Below are positions 8,955-17,300 of a stretch of DNA of 64,000 nucleotides, piece by piece (position 1 is the stretch's first letter; each line of letters begins with the position of its first letter). The DNA is from Ancylobacter defluvii (lineage in GTDB: Bacteria; Pseudomonadota; Alphaproteobacteria; Rhizobiales; Xanthobacteraceae). Where the stretch lies: NCBI RefSeq assembly GCF_018390605.1, contig NZ_JAHBGD010000019.1, positions 197,031 to 261,030 on the forward strand, read 5' to 3'. Below the pieces are notes generated by a model. That model searched no databases. It had not been told where the DNA came from and saw only the letters and a list, made by a program, of their open reading frames with translations. A program made the translations under genes and the position numbers.

Positions 8955-10454
8955 TTGGAGAAGCTGGACGAAGCCCGCGCACGTGAGGAGCGCAAGCGAA
9001 AGGCGATGAAGGCCAAGCGCCAGGCGGCGATGGCCAAGTCAGCCACGAAGACGGCTGCGCCCAGCAAACCGGTTTTCGTTGCAGCACCTCCTCTGGCAAG
9101 CCCGGAACCTCCGCCGGCACAGGCCCGGCCGGTGGCCAAGACCGGTCAGGGAACAGCGGGCTCGAAAACGTCGGGTTCCAAAGCTCCTGCCGCTAAGGCC
9201 CCGGCGGCAAAAGCTCCGGCAGCAAAAGCGCCGGAGCCTAAAGCCCCTCCCGCGGCGAAGGCCCCTTCTCCCGAGACGCAGCTTAAGTCGCGGCAGGAAG
9301 CCGAAGCCGAGATTTCCGCCCTGCTGGACGCTCGCGAACAGCGGGCACGGCGAAGGCTCGGCCTCAGCTTCCTTCTCGTCGTCATCGTCCCGACGCTGGT
9401 CGCCGCCTTCTACCTGGCGTTCCTGGCGACGCCGCGCTATCTGGCGGAAGCCAAGTTCATCGTTCGCGGAACCTTGGAAATGCTCGGCGGGGAATCGACG
9501 CGTTTCTCGCGCGACCTGTCGTCGCTTTCCAGCATCAGCAACAATCAGGAAGGCCACATCCTCGTCGACCATGTGGACAGCCATGCCGCGGTCGAGCGGC
9601 TGCTGGAGCGGATGGACCTCTACGCTATGTATCGAATTAGGCGCCAGACGCCGGAATCGGCGCCGGCGCAGGATCCCGCCTTCAATCGGCTGATGGCGGC
9701 ATGGAGATCGATGGTCCATATCGGGATGGACTCGGTCACCGGCATCCTGACACTCGATGTGCAGGCCTATACCGCCGAGGATGCGATGGCGATCGCCCAA
9801 GGCCTGTTGGACGAGTCCTCAAAGCTGGTGAACGAGCTCACCGCACGGGCTCGGCAGGACAGGCTGAAACGCGCCACCGAAGAGGTGGAACTCTCCCGCG
9901 CCGAGCTTGACGGCCTGCTGAAGCAGTTCGAGGCTTTCCGCAACCAGCAGGGCACGGTCGACGCCAATTACTCCGCGCTCGCGCTGGAAGGGCTCGCCGG
10001 CTTGTTGCGCGATCAGCGCAGCAAGCTCAATGCCGAGCTGACGACCGCCCGCGCCTCCATGGGCGATGATGCGTCGCCGACGCGGACCCTGAAGACCCGG
10101 CTCGAATCCCTGGATGGCGAAATCGCCAATCTCGAAGCGCAGATCGATGGAACCACCCGTCGTTCCAGCCTCGAGCGCGCGGCCGTGCCGCAATCCCTGG
10201 CGACGCAGGAAAAGCTGGAAACCAAGCGCAACCTCGTCATTGCCCGCGTCTCGCGTGCGGAAGGCGCGCAATCCACCGCGCTCTCCGACACCTTGCGCCA
10301 GCATGCCTTCCTGATGATCTTCGAGCCGCCATTCCTGCCGCATGTGGCGACATTTCCGCGGGTTCGCCTCGATACGCTCATCACCTTCCTGGTGATGTTC
10401 GGCTTCTGGTGCATCGGCGCCACCTTCACCAGGAATCTGCACGTCCATAGCTGA
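8955..10454 (+). CDS. KpsE/CtrB-type capsule export inner-membrane protein (copy 2)
   Basis: A 499-residue polysaccharide co-polymerase-like protein. The first 130 residues are cytoplasmic and charged, and include a Lys-Ala-Pro-Ala-Ala repeat tract (see 9180-9266). A transmembrane segment covers about residues 135-156, followed by the TPRYLAEAKFIVRG motif typical just after the first span. The periplasmic body is largely coiled coil (about residues 285-430), and a second span lies at about 472-490 before a short tail. It should connect the inner-membrane ABC exporter to the OPX lipoprotein encoded immediately upstream. The reading frame opens with a TTG directly after the upstream stop; the ATG at 9006 is an equally possible start, with neither preceded by a convincing ribosome site. 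Confidence 0.88.
   Translation: MEKLDEARAREERKRKAMKAKRQAAMAKSATKTAAPSKPVFVAAPPLASPEPPPAQARPVAKTGQGTAGSKTSGSKAPAAKAPAAKAPAAKAPEPKAPPAAKAPSPETQLKSRQEAEAEISALLDAREQRARRRLGLSFLLVVIVPTLVAAFYLAFLATPRYLAEAKFIVRGTLEMLGGESTRFSRDLSSLSSISNNQEGHILVDHVDSHAAVERLLERMDLYAMYRIRRQTPESAPAQDPAFNRLMAAWRSMVHIGMDSVTGILTLDVQAYTAEDAMAIAQGLLDESSKLVNELTARARQDRLKRATEEVELSRAELDGLLKQFEAFRNQQGTVDANYSALALEGLAGLLRDQRSKLNAELTTARASMGDDASPTRTLKTRLESLDGEIANLEAQIDGTTRRSSLERAAVPQSLATQEKLETKRNLVIARVSRAEGAQSTALSDTLRQHAFLMIFEPPFLPHVATFPRVRLDTLITFLVMFGFWCIGATFTRNLHVHS
9180..9266 (+). repeat. Tandem 15-bp repeat coding Lys-Ala-Pro-Ala-Ala
   Basis: Inside the KpsE-type gene, about six imperfect 15-base units encode a KAPAA-type pentapeptide array at residues 76-104. 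The repeated protein segment resembles the flexible Lys/Ala/Pro tails of histone H1-like and other linker proteins. It lies on the cytoplasmic side of the first membrane span. The copy number may vary between strains by slippage. Confidence 0.8.
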
Positions 10455-10476
10455 CGCGCCACGCCAACTTCGCGCG

Positions 10477-10509
10477 GGAGGGGCGCACGCTCACCCGGGC
10501 GCCCCCTCC
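10477..10509. terminator. Hairpin between convergent genes
   Basis: The 221-base gap between the convergent genes ending at 10454 and 10676 contains a GC-rich inverted repeat: GGAGGGGCGC at 10477-10486 pairs with GCGCCCCCTCC at 10499-10509 with one bulged C. It has no following T-run, so it is a weak or factor-dependent terminator candidate serving the capsule export operon. Nothing else was recognised in the gap. Confidence 0.4.
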
Positions 10510-10675
10510 GCGCCGGCCGCCCCCATGACGGTGGATCCACCGCCGAGGGACAAAGCCCCACCTGCCGGTGCATGGGCGTGAGTGTGCAGGCCTGTTCACG
10601 GATCGTGAGGCGGCCCAGTGGCGAGCCGCGCGACAAAAGCGGCCACTCCCCCTCCTCAATCCTCGATGGGATCGA

Positions 10676-12223
10676 TCAGCGGAAAATCCGCGCCGGCGGG
10701 AAGCCCGGCATGTCGAGAGCCGGAACGAGCCCTTCATAGAGCTCGGCATAGTGCTCCACCATCTGCTCGACACCGAACATCGCGCTGCGCGTACGGTTGC
10801 GCTCGCCGAGCGCGACCCGGCGTTCGGCGTCGTCCAGCAACGCCACCGCCTTCGCCACCGTGTCGGCCGGATCGCGCCCGAGCGTCTCGGTGCCGTCGAG
10901 TATCTCCGACAGCGCGCCGATATCATTGCCGCATACCGCGAGCCCCATATTCATCGCGAAGGGCACGACCTGGCCGAAGCTCTCGCGCACCACCGGGGCG
11001 ATGAAGGTGCCGGCGCGGCCGTAAAGTTCCGGCAAGGCCGCGAAGGGCACGCTGCCGGTGAACTCGAAATTCGCACGCACCCCGCTCTCGATGGTGCGCT
11101 GGACGAAAAGATCGAGCAAGGGTCCGTCGCCGACAACGAGAAAGCGCGTCGCCGGCCGTTGCCGGGCGATCTCGATCAGCACCTCGATGGAAGCGTCATC
11201 CAGCTTGTCGCGTTCGAGGCGGTACACCATGATCACGGTGTCCGCGGCATCCGCGTCCGAGGCACGGGCGATAGCGCCGGACTGGAACACCGCCCGGTCG
11301 ATGCCGGGATGGATCACATGCGCAAGCGCCGGATCGAGATCGGCGGCGAAATGGGTGCGTACATAGTCCGACACGAAGACATAGGCGTTCACCGCCGGGT
11401 CCCGCAGCGGCGGAACCGGCGTGTTGACGTTCTCCACCGTCGGCAGATTCCGTCCGCTCAAGGCCGAGAAGGCCTCCGCATACCACGGCTCGTCGGAGCC
11501 GCCCCAGTAATGCACATGGACGAGTTCCGGCGCGAAGGCGTCCAGCACATGGGCGAAGGCCGGCGCCCGGCTGCCGAGCGGCACCAGATGGGTGATCGCT
11601 CCGACCGGCGCCCCGCCGGCAGGGAGTTTCGCCGTCAGGATCTGCATCTCGTTCTCGAGGCCGAGATACTCGATGAGGTCGATCACCAGCTGGGTCGAGC
11701 CGCCGATATTGAGGTTCGGAATGACGTGCAGCACCTTGCGGCGACGACCGGCCAGCCGCCGCGATCCGCGATGGACGATGCGGTAGTGCGGAGCCGCCTT
11801 GCCGAACAGCAGCTCCCGCAGCGCGCCGGTGAGCCGGCGCAGATAGGTCGGGTAGGAGAATTCCAGCTGCCAGGGCGCCGCCGCTCCCGACCGGCGCGTC
11901 CGCCGGCTGAGTTCGCGCGCATGCCGCTCGAGCTCGGAAAGGAAAGCCAGCGCCTCCCCCGGCGAGCGCACCAGCTCGAAGAACCGGTAGAGCAGCAGGC
12001 CGGGTCCGGAGGTCGGCGGCCGGGACCAGCCGATCAGACGCTTGTCGCGCACCTGTTCCAGCACGCCGCCAATGACCAGCAGCTGCTCGCGAACCACCTT
12101 GATGTCTTCGAGAAGTTCGGCCTGCCGGGCTTCGAGCCGGTCGAGGCGATCATGGATATCTTCCCAGCGGCCGGAGATGTCCTTTTCCTCAGGAGGCTCG
12201 GCGCGGATCATTCGCAATTCCAT
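10676..12223 (-). CDS. GT4 glycosyltransferase with N-terminal coiled coil
   Basis: The 515-residue protein begins with a probable coiled coil at about residues 15-60 (Asp/Glu, Arg and Leu in heptad-like order). A helical region follows to about residue 160. The catalytic GT-B part then starts at KVLHVIPNLNIGGSTQLVIDLI, whose Gly-Gly loop is typical of the GT4 acceptor domain. The donor domain has MVYRLERDKLDD, FLVVGDGPL and a PVVRESFGQVVPFAMNMGLAV segment, the usual E-x7-E-like region with the glutamate after the Arg. It lies alone on the minus strand, convergent with the export operon and divergent from the P450 gene. The coiled coil may bring about oligomerisation or binding to other locus proteins; this is inference. 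Confidence 0.88.
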   Translation of the reverse strand: MELRMIRAEPPEEKDISGRWEDIHDRLDRLEARQAELLEDIKVVREQLLVIGGVLEQVRDKRLIGWSRPPTSGPGLLLYRFFELVRSPGEALAFLSELERHARELSRRTRRSGAAAPWQLEFSYPTYLRRLTGALRELLFGKAAPHYRIVHRGSRRLAGRRRKVLHVIPNLNIGGSTQLVIDLIEYLGLENEMQILTAKLPAGGAPVGAITHLVPLGSRAPAFAHVLDAFAPELVHVHYWGGSDEPWYAEAFSALSGRNLPTVENVNTPVPPLRDPAVNAYVFVSDYVRTHFAADLDPALAHVIHPGIDRAVFQSGAIARASDADAADTVIMVYRLERDKLDDASIEVLIEIARQRPATRFLVVGDGPLLDLFVQRTIESGVRANFEFTGSVPFAALPELYGRAGTFIAPVVRESFGQVVPFAMNMGLAVCGNDIGALSEILDGTETLGRDPADTVAKAVALLDDAERRVALGERNRTRSAMFGVEQMVEHYAELYEGLVPALDMPGFPPARIFR

Positions 12224-12355
12224 ACTCAGTCGCCATCAAGATATAAGTGCAAGATTGCACAAGGATTCCCTCAGAGGAAGACCGGCAGTGGATGCCTGGA
12301 CATCGGCCGGGCCCCCCGGTGGATGTCGGGCGTGGCGGCGGCGGAGAGCGTAGGC

Positions 12356-13759
12356 ATGGGTGGATGGGGTTATCAGCGACCGCGGATGATCGAGCGCCGC
12401 GGCGCCGACTTCTTTGAGCCGGCCCACCCCGAACCACGCACCCGCCGGGCAACCCTCGTCGAGACCGTGCTCGGCGCGCGCCACAGCCTGATCTCCAACT
12501 GGATGGAGAAGTCCTACGCCAGCGGCTGCGACAGTTTCCGCATCATGCGCCGGCAGATCGTGATCGCCAATCGCCCCGATGCCATCCGCCAGGTGCTGGT
12601 GACCGACAATGCGATCTTCGAGCGCAAGGGCCCGCCGGTGCGCCGGGCGCTGGAAGGCGTCATCGGCAAGGGCCTGTTCATCAGCGACGGTCCGCTCTGG
12701 GCGGAGCGGCGGCCGCTGGTCGCCGACGCCGTCCACAAGAACCGCCTTGCCGCCTTCGCCGCCCCGATGGAGAGTGTGACCGCCGAATTCGCCGAGCGCT
12801 GGGCCGCGCTGCCCGCCGGTGCGACGCGCGACGCACAGGCGGACATGGCCGCATTGACCGCCGAGATCATCACCCGCGCCGTGTTCGGCGCCCAGCTGCG
12901 CGCCGGGGCCGCACGGGCGGTGATCGAGGGCTTCACCCAGTTCCAGGACCGGGTCGATTCGTTCAACATCGGCTATTTCCTCGGCCTCGACGAGGGGTTG
13001 CGCGTGCGGCATGGCTGGCGCGTGCGCCGGGCCATCGCCGGCCTGCACCGGACGATCGAGCAGGTGGTGGAGGACCATCTCGCCTCGGATTCCGGCGAGG
13101 ATTCGCTGCTGTCCCGCCTCGTCAGCCATCGCGACGACGAACACCACCGCAAGCTCGGGGTGCAGGCGCTGCACGACGAGGCCGCCACGCTGTTTCTCGC
13201 CGGGCACGAGACCACCGCCACCACCCTCACCTGGGCGTGGTACCTGCTGGCCAACGCCCCCTGGGCGGAGGCGCGGCTGCATGAGGAGATCGACCGCGTC
13301 GCCGGAGATCGCCCGATCGGTTTCGCCGACGTGCCGAAACTCAGCTGGTGCCGGGCGGTGATCGACGAGACCATGCGGCTCTATCCGCCGATTCCGATCT
13401 ATTCCCGCCAGGCGAGCCGAGCGGCGAAGATCGGCGACATCGAGGTCGAGTCGCAGGCCATGGTACTGGTGATCCCCTGGCTGCTGCATCGCGCCCGCGA
13501 TCTTTGGCAAGAACCGAACCTGTTCCGCCCCGAGCGCTTCCTGGCCAACCGTCCCGCGCCCTTCAGCTACATCCCTTTCTCGGTCGGTCCGCGCGTCTGC
13601 GCCGGGGCGAGCTTCGGCATGACCGAGGCCGTGCTGTGCCTCGCCATGCTCGCCCAGCGCTTCGTCGTCCGCCCGACCGGCGCGCCGGTCGTGCCGATCT
13701 GCCGGCTGACGCTTCGCCCGGAGGGCGGGCTGCCCGTCACCCTGGAAAGGCGGCACTGA
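12356..13759 (+). CDS. Cytochrome P450
   Basis: A complete 467-residue P450. The I-helix oxygen-activation motif is AGHETT at residues 282-287, the K-helix ExxR is ETMR at 338-341 followed by LYPPIP, the PERF element is at 392-395, and the haem-binding loop is FSVGPRVCAG with the axial thiolate Cys415. There is no N-terminal membrane anchor, so it is a soluble monooxygenase needing ferredoxin or another electron donor not encoded nearby. The overall pattern is like CYP102/CYP4-type fatty-acid hydroxylases, but substrate is not readable. The ATG at 12356 has GGAG nine bases upstream; ATGs at 12323 and 12386 are alternatives. The acyltransferase gene follows after one base, which suggests that both act on the same lipid. 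Confidence 0.92.
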   Translation: MGGWGYQRPRMIERRGADFFEPAHPEPRTRRATLVETVLGARHSLISNWMEKSYASGCDSFRIMRRQIVIANRPDAIRQVLVTDNAIFERKGPPVRRALEGVIGKGLFISDGPLWAERRPLVADAVHKNRLAAFAAPMESVTAEFAERWAALPAGATRDAQADMAALTAEIITRAVFGAQLRAGAARAVIEGFTQFQDRVDSFNIGYFLGLDEGLRVRHGWRVRRAIAGLHRTIEQVVEDHLASDSGEDSLLSRLVSHRDDEHHRKLGVQALHDEAATLFLAGHETTATTLTWAWYLLANAPWAEARLHEEIDRVAGDRPIGFADVPKLSWCRAVIDETMRLYPPIPIYSRQASRAAKIGDIEVESQAMVLVIPWLLHRARDLWQEPNLFRPERFLANRPAPFSYIPFSVGPRVCAGASFGMTEAVLCLAMLAQRFVVRPTGAPVVPICRLTLRPEGGLPVTLERRH

Positions 13760-13760
13760 C

Positions 13761-14651
13761 ATGTCCGCAAACGACGTCATCCGCGAGGGCTTTCGCGAAC
13801 GCCTGGAAGACTACTGGCATCTCGGCCTGCACCAGATACTGCGCCGCGCGCCCATCGACGCGGCGTCCGACCTCGGCAGCCTGCTGGTGCGGCGCAACGT
13901 CAAGCGCAACCTGCCGCACATCATCACCGGCGCCCGGCACAATCTGCGCCGGCTGAAGCCGGAATGGTCCGATGACGAGGTGGAGGCCGGCGTCCATCGC
14001 TTCCTCGACAATGTCGGGCGCGTCTATGCCGAGTTCTCGCTGCTGCACCGCCTGATCGCCGAAGGACGCGTCAGCTTCGACGCCGACAAGTTCCGCACCG
14101 GCTGGTCGCCGCCCCGCCCCATGGTGATGGTGATGCTGCACACCGGCAATTGGGAGGTGTTCCCGGCGGCGCTGTCGCATCTCGGCCTGCCGATCAACAG
14201 CTTCTACCTGCCGCCGGAACCGGCGGTGCACAACGCGATCGTGCAGAAGGTGCGCGCCGAACTCGGTGTCACCCTGCTGCATCCCGGCCCGCGCGGCGTG
14301 CGCGAGGCGCTGCGGCTGCTGAGAAACGCCCGGCCGTTCGCGATCTTCGGCGACGACGCCCGCGGCGGCGAGACCATGGCCCCGCTGTTCGGCCGGCCGC
14401 CGCGCGAGGGCGGCAATCTCGGCCTGGTGTCCCGCTTTGCCCGCAGCTGCGACGCCGAGCTGGTGATCTGCCACTGCATCCGTCGCCACAAGAGCCGCTT
14501 CGAACTGCATGCCGGCGACATCTTCCGGCTGTCGGACACCGTAGGCGCCAACGGCACCGTGCTCGACGACATCGCCTATCTGAACACCCTGATCGAGCCG
14601 ATCATCCGCGAACATGCCGACCAGTGGTACTTCCTCGACGATCGCTTCTGA
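13761..14651 (+). CDS. LpxL/HtrB-type lysophospholipid or lipid A acyltransferase
   Basis: The 296-residue protein has the catalytic H-x4-E box of the LpxL/LpxM family as HTGNWE at residues 127-132, and later a GDDARGG segment and a FGRPPREGGNLGLVSRFA element that match the substrate-binding region of this family. These enzymes transfer an acyl chain from acyl-ACP to a lipid A or lysolipid acceptor at the inner membrane. The typical N-terminal membrane anchor is weak here. It is one base downstream of the P450 gene, so co-expression is expected. In a capsule locus such an enzyme could acylate the terminal lipid anchor of the polymer, but modification of lipid A is equally compatible. Confidence 0.87.
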   Translation: MSANDVIREGFRERLEDYWHLGLHQILRRAPIDAASDLGSLLVRRNVKRNLPHIITGARHNLRRLKPEWSDDEVEAGVHRFLDNVGRVYAEFSLLHRLIAEGRVSFDADKFRTGWSPPRPMVMVMLHTGNWEVFPAALSHLGLPINSFYLPPEPAVHNAIVQKVRAELGVTLLHPGPRGVREALRLLRNARPFAIFGDDARGGETMAPLFGRPPREGGNLGLVSRFARSCDAELVICHCIRRHKSRFELHAGDIFRLSDTVGANGTVLDDIAYLNTLIEPIIREHADQWYFLDDRF

Positions 14652-14782
14652 GCGCTGTCGATGCTGCCGGCGCCTGCATGGACGGATTCAATCTTCTTGG
14701 ATAGCTTGGGCCACAGACCTTGCGTGGCCGATGTCGGCCTCGATCGGTTCGATAACGTAACGTTGTTGCTTTGAAGAGACCA

Positions 14783-16411
14783 ATGTCGAAAACGATCACC
14801 GCCCCTTTCGCCAAGGATACCTCGTCCGAGGCGCTCTCCTATTCGCATTTCGACTTCGCCTTCGAGCTCGACGAACGCCGCACCTATCAGGTGACGTCGC
14901 AACCGCTCCCCTATGGCTTCCTGTTGTCGCCGAAAGGCCGGGGACTACCGCTGATCGTCATCAGCCCGCACGGCGCCGATCGCGGCAAGGACGGCCAGCG
15001 CGGCTTCCTGCGCGCCGACTGGGCCGCCAAGCTGCCCTACAACGTGCTCATCTGGCAGGACCCCACCATGGCGCTGAGCGAGACGGCGCAATCCGGGTTC
15101 GGGCTGGGCACGGCCGATCACTGGGTGCTGCCGCACATCGCGCAGGTGGTGAAGAAGCTGCGCGACCAGCTCGGCATCGCCAATGAGAACGTCGTTTTCG
15201 TCGGCTATGGCGGCGGCGGCTTCACCTCGCTGGTGCTGGCCTCGTTCCTTCCCGGCTCGAGCTGCCTCCTCAACAATCCCAACACGAACCTGCCGAAAGA
15301 GCGGAGCAACGCCCTCGGCAAGCTCCTTGCGCCCGGCTATGCGGGCCTGTCGCAGGCCGAGGCCGCCCAGAAATTTCCCGAGCGCTTCATTGCCAGCGAA
15401 GCGCTGAAAAACATGCCGGTCCCGCCGCGCATCTACTGTCTCCAGCATGCGCAGCGCGATGTCCGACACCTCAAGCATTTCCTGTCCTTCTGCCTGGGCC
15501 TCAAGGCACGCGGGGCCGATCCGGCGGGAAAGGACGACGAGGATCTGATCGTCGAATATTACTTCGATGGCCTGCCCGGCGAAAAACCGGCAAAAGTCGA
15601 AGTCTGGTCGCGGCGCCTCGAATCGATGCTGCGATGGTTCGCGACGCGCGGCATGGCCCGGCCGGCGGTGCAGATCGGCGCTGCAGCCGGAGCCTCCACC
15701 GCTTCCCAGGCCGTCGCCGCGGGCGAGCGGATTTCCCCCCGCCAGGCCTGGAGCGATCTTCTCCCCACCGAGATTGCCTATTGGGACGTGGTAATATCCG
15801 GCAAGCACCGCAAACCGGAGACGGTGAAGGCATTTCGCGAGCGGGCGGCGGGCAATTACCCGGTGCCCGGCCCGATCGTGAAGCTGCTGCAGCGGCTTGA
15901 TATCCTGCGGGCGAAGATTCTCGATGTCGGCTCAGGCCCGCACACCACCATCGGACCGGTGCTCTACGGCACCAAGCTCAACATCACCGCCGTGGACCCG
16001 CTGGCCGACGCCTATAACGGCCTGCTCGACCAATACGGCATCGAACCGGCGATCCGCACCCTGTCGGGACAGGGCGAGCGGCTGGTCGAGCAGTTCGGCA
16101 CCGACCGCTTTGACATCGTCCACTCGCGTAATGCCCTCGACCATACACGCGACCCCTGGATCGCCCTGCAGCAAATGATCGATGTCTGCGTGCCGGGAGG
16201 CGTGGTCTATGTCGAAGGCTCGATCAATGAGGGGCTGAAGCAGCGCTATGCCGGGCTGCATCAGTGGAACATCATGCCGGCCGACGGCGACCTGATCATC
16301 TGGAACGACGAGGGTTCCAACCTCGCCAGCCGGGTCCTCACCGGCATCGCGCAGATAAGGACGAGCGGCAAGGACTCGTGGTTCACCGCCACGCTGCTGA
16401 AGAACCTCTGA
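14783..16411 (+). CDS. Fusion of inactive-looking alpha/beta-hydrolase domain and SAM methyltransferase
   Basis: In this 542-residue protein residues about 40-240 look like an alpha/beta hydrolase: LPLIVISPHGADRG resembles the oxyanion strand and loop, and VVFVGYGGGG at 137-146 sits where the nucleophile elbow (G-x-S-x-G) should be, but the serine is replaced by glycine. From about residue 375 a class I methyltransferase follows, with motif I ILDVGSGPH (379-387), an acidic AVDPL at the end of strand 2, and FDIVHSRNALDHTRDP as the motif IV/post-I region. It may methylate a sugar or a polymer end, with the N-terminal part acting as a binding or structural module. The start at the ATG 14783 was preferred over an upstream TTG. 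It is convergent with kpsM. Confidence 0.8.
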   Translation: MSKTITAPFAKDTSSEALSYSHFDFAFELDERRTYQVTSQPLPYGFLLSPKGRGLPLIVISPHGADRGKDGQRGFLRADWAAKLPYNVLIWQDPTMALSETAQSGFGLGTADHWVLPHIAQVVKKLRDQLGIANENVVFVGYGGGGFTSLVLASFLPGSSCLLNNPNTNLPKERSNALGKLLAPGYAGLSQAEAAQKFPERFIASEALKNMPVPPRIYCLQHAQRDVRHLKHFLSFCLGLKARGADPAGKDDEDLIVEYYFDGLPGEKPAKVEVWSRRLESMLRWFATRGMARPAVQIGAAAGASTASQAVAAGERISPRQAWSDLLPTEIAYWDVVISGKHRKPETVKAFRERAAGNYPVPGPIVKLLQRLDILRAKILDVGSGPHTTIGPVLYGTKLNITAVDPLADAYNGLLDQYGIEPAIRTLSGQGERLVEQFGTDRFDIVHSRNALDHTRDPWIALQQMIDVCVPGGVVYVEGSINEGLKQRYAGLHQWNIMPADGDLIIWNDEGSNLASRVLTGIAQIRTSGKDSWFTATLLKNL

Positions 16412-16415
16412 GGCA

Positions 16416-17282
16416 CTACTCGCTGAGCTTGGTCCGGCAGACATACATCACGATGACGCCGATGGTGACGCAGCTCAGCATGAGGCCGGCAATGTAGTAG
16501 CCGTTGTAGAAATCGCTGAGGTAATGCCCGTAATAGGCGGTACGCGTCGCGTCGACGATCTGGGACATCGGCAGGAACCAGATCCAGTAGGCAATGTTTT
16601 CAGGCAGCATCGAGGGAATGAAGATCGTGCCGCTGGTGACCCAGAACAGCGGCACCATCAGGCTGCCGACGATCAGAAAGATAAAGAACATGCGCGAGAT
16701 GATGGCGAAGAAGATCCCCATGCACACGCCCAGCAGATAGGCCTGGAACAACGCGAAGAAGAATAGCGGGGAATCGAAGATGACGACGTCGAAGCCTATG
16801 AGCGCGAGGGCCGAGAGCGTGAAAATCGTCACACCCGCCGAGCTGAGAAGTTCGACGATTGAACGCGCGATCAGCACGTCGACCAGCGTCACGCCCGGAA
16901 AATCGGTCAGCCGCTTGTTGGTTTGCGGCGCCGTCTTGACCTGACGAAACCCATACAGCCACAAGACGAACGGCAACGCACCGGTGGCGATGAACATCGT
17001 GGTGTCGGTGCCGATCGGCGCGGTGCGGCCCAATATGTAATAGATCGTCAGCAGCAGGGCGATATGGGCGAGCGGCTGGAAGAGCGACAGCAGGAAGCCG
17101 AAACGGGTACCCGCCACGCGCGTCTGCACGTCGCGCAGATAGATCGCCCGCACCACGCGAAAATGCGCCTGCAGCCTCTGGTTGAAGCGCGGGCCGGTAG
17201 CGTCGAGTTCGGCGAGGGCGCGCCTTGTATCGGCGGAAGCCAGCGCCGAACTGGTGGGCATCGGCAGGGATTCGCTTTTCAT
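16416..17282 (-). CDS. kpsM: ABC-2 type polysaccharide export permease (KpsM family)
   Basis: A 288-residue integral membrane protein with about six predicted spans. The cytoplasmic N-terminus contains a basic stretch (AIYLRDVQTRVAGTRFGFLLSLFQPLAH), the typical amphipathic entry of KpsM/Wzm permeases, and the last span region contains the WFLPMSQIVDATR segment that is common in the family. With KpsT it forms the inner-membrane pump moving lipid-linked polysaccharide from cytoplasm to periplasm. The KpsT ATPase gene is not next to it nor anywhere in the window. The epimerase gene lies 18 bases upstream on the same strand, so both probably form one transcript. Confidence 0.92.
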   Translation of the reverse strand: MKSESLPMPTSSALASADTRRALAELDATGPRFNQRLQAHFRVVRAIYLRDVQTRVAGTRFGFLLSLFQPLAHIALLLTIYYILGRTAPIGTDTTMFIATGALPFVLWLYGFRQVKTAPQTNKRLTDFPGVTLVDVLIARSIVELLSSAGVTIFTLSALALIGFDVVIFDSPLFFFALFQAYLLGVCMGIFFAIISRMFFIFLIVGSLMVPLFWVTSGTIFIPSMLPENIAYWIWFLPMSQIVDATRTAYYGHYLSDFYNGYYIAGLMLSCVTIGVIVMYVCRTKLSE

Positions 17283-17300
17283 GACACGGATCGCTCGCGC

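Noticed and set aside
10568-12355. Long 5' extension of the P450 reading frame
   Set aside because: The extension is antisense to the GT4 gene at 10676-12223, has shadow-like composition, and no P450 carries such an N-terminus.
14709-14729. GGCCAC-N9-GTGGCC inverted repeat after the acyltransferase gene
   Set aside because: Short stem, no T-run, and unremarkable for GC-rich DNA; not listed as terminator.
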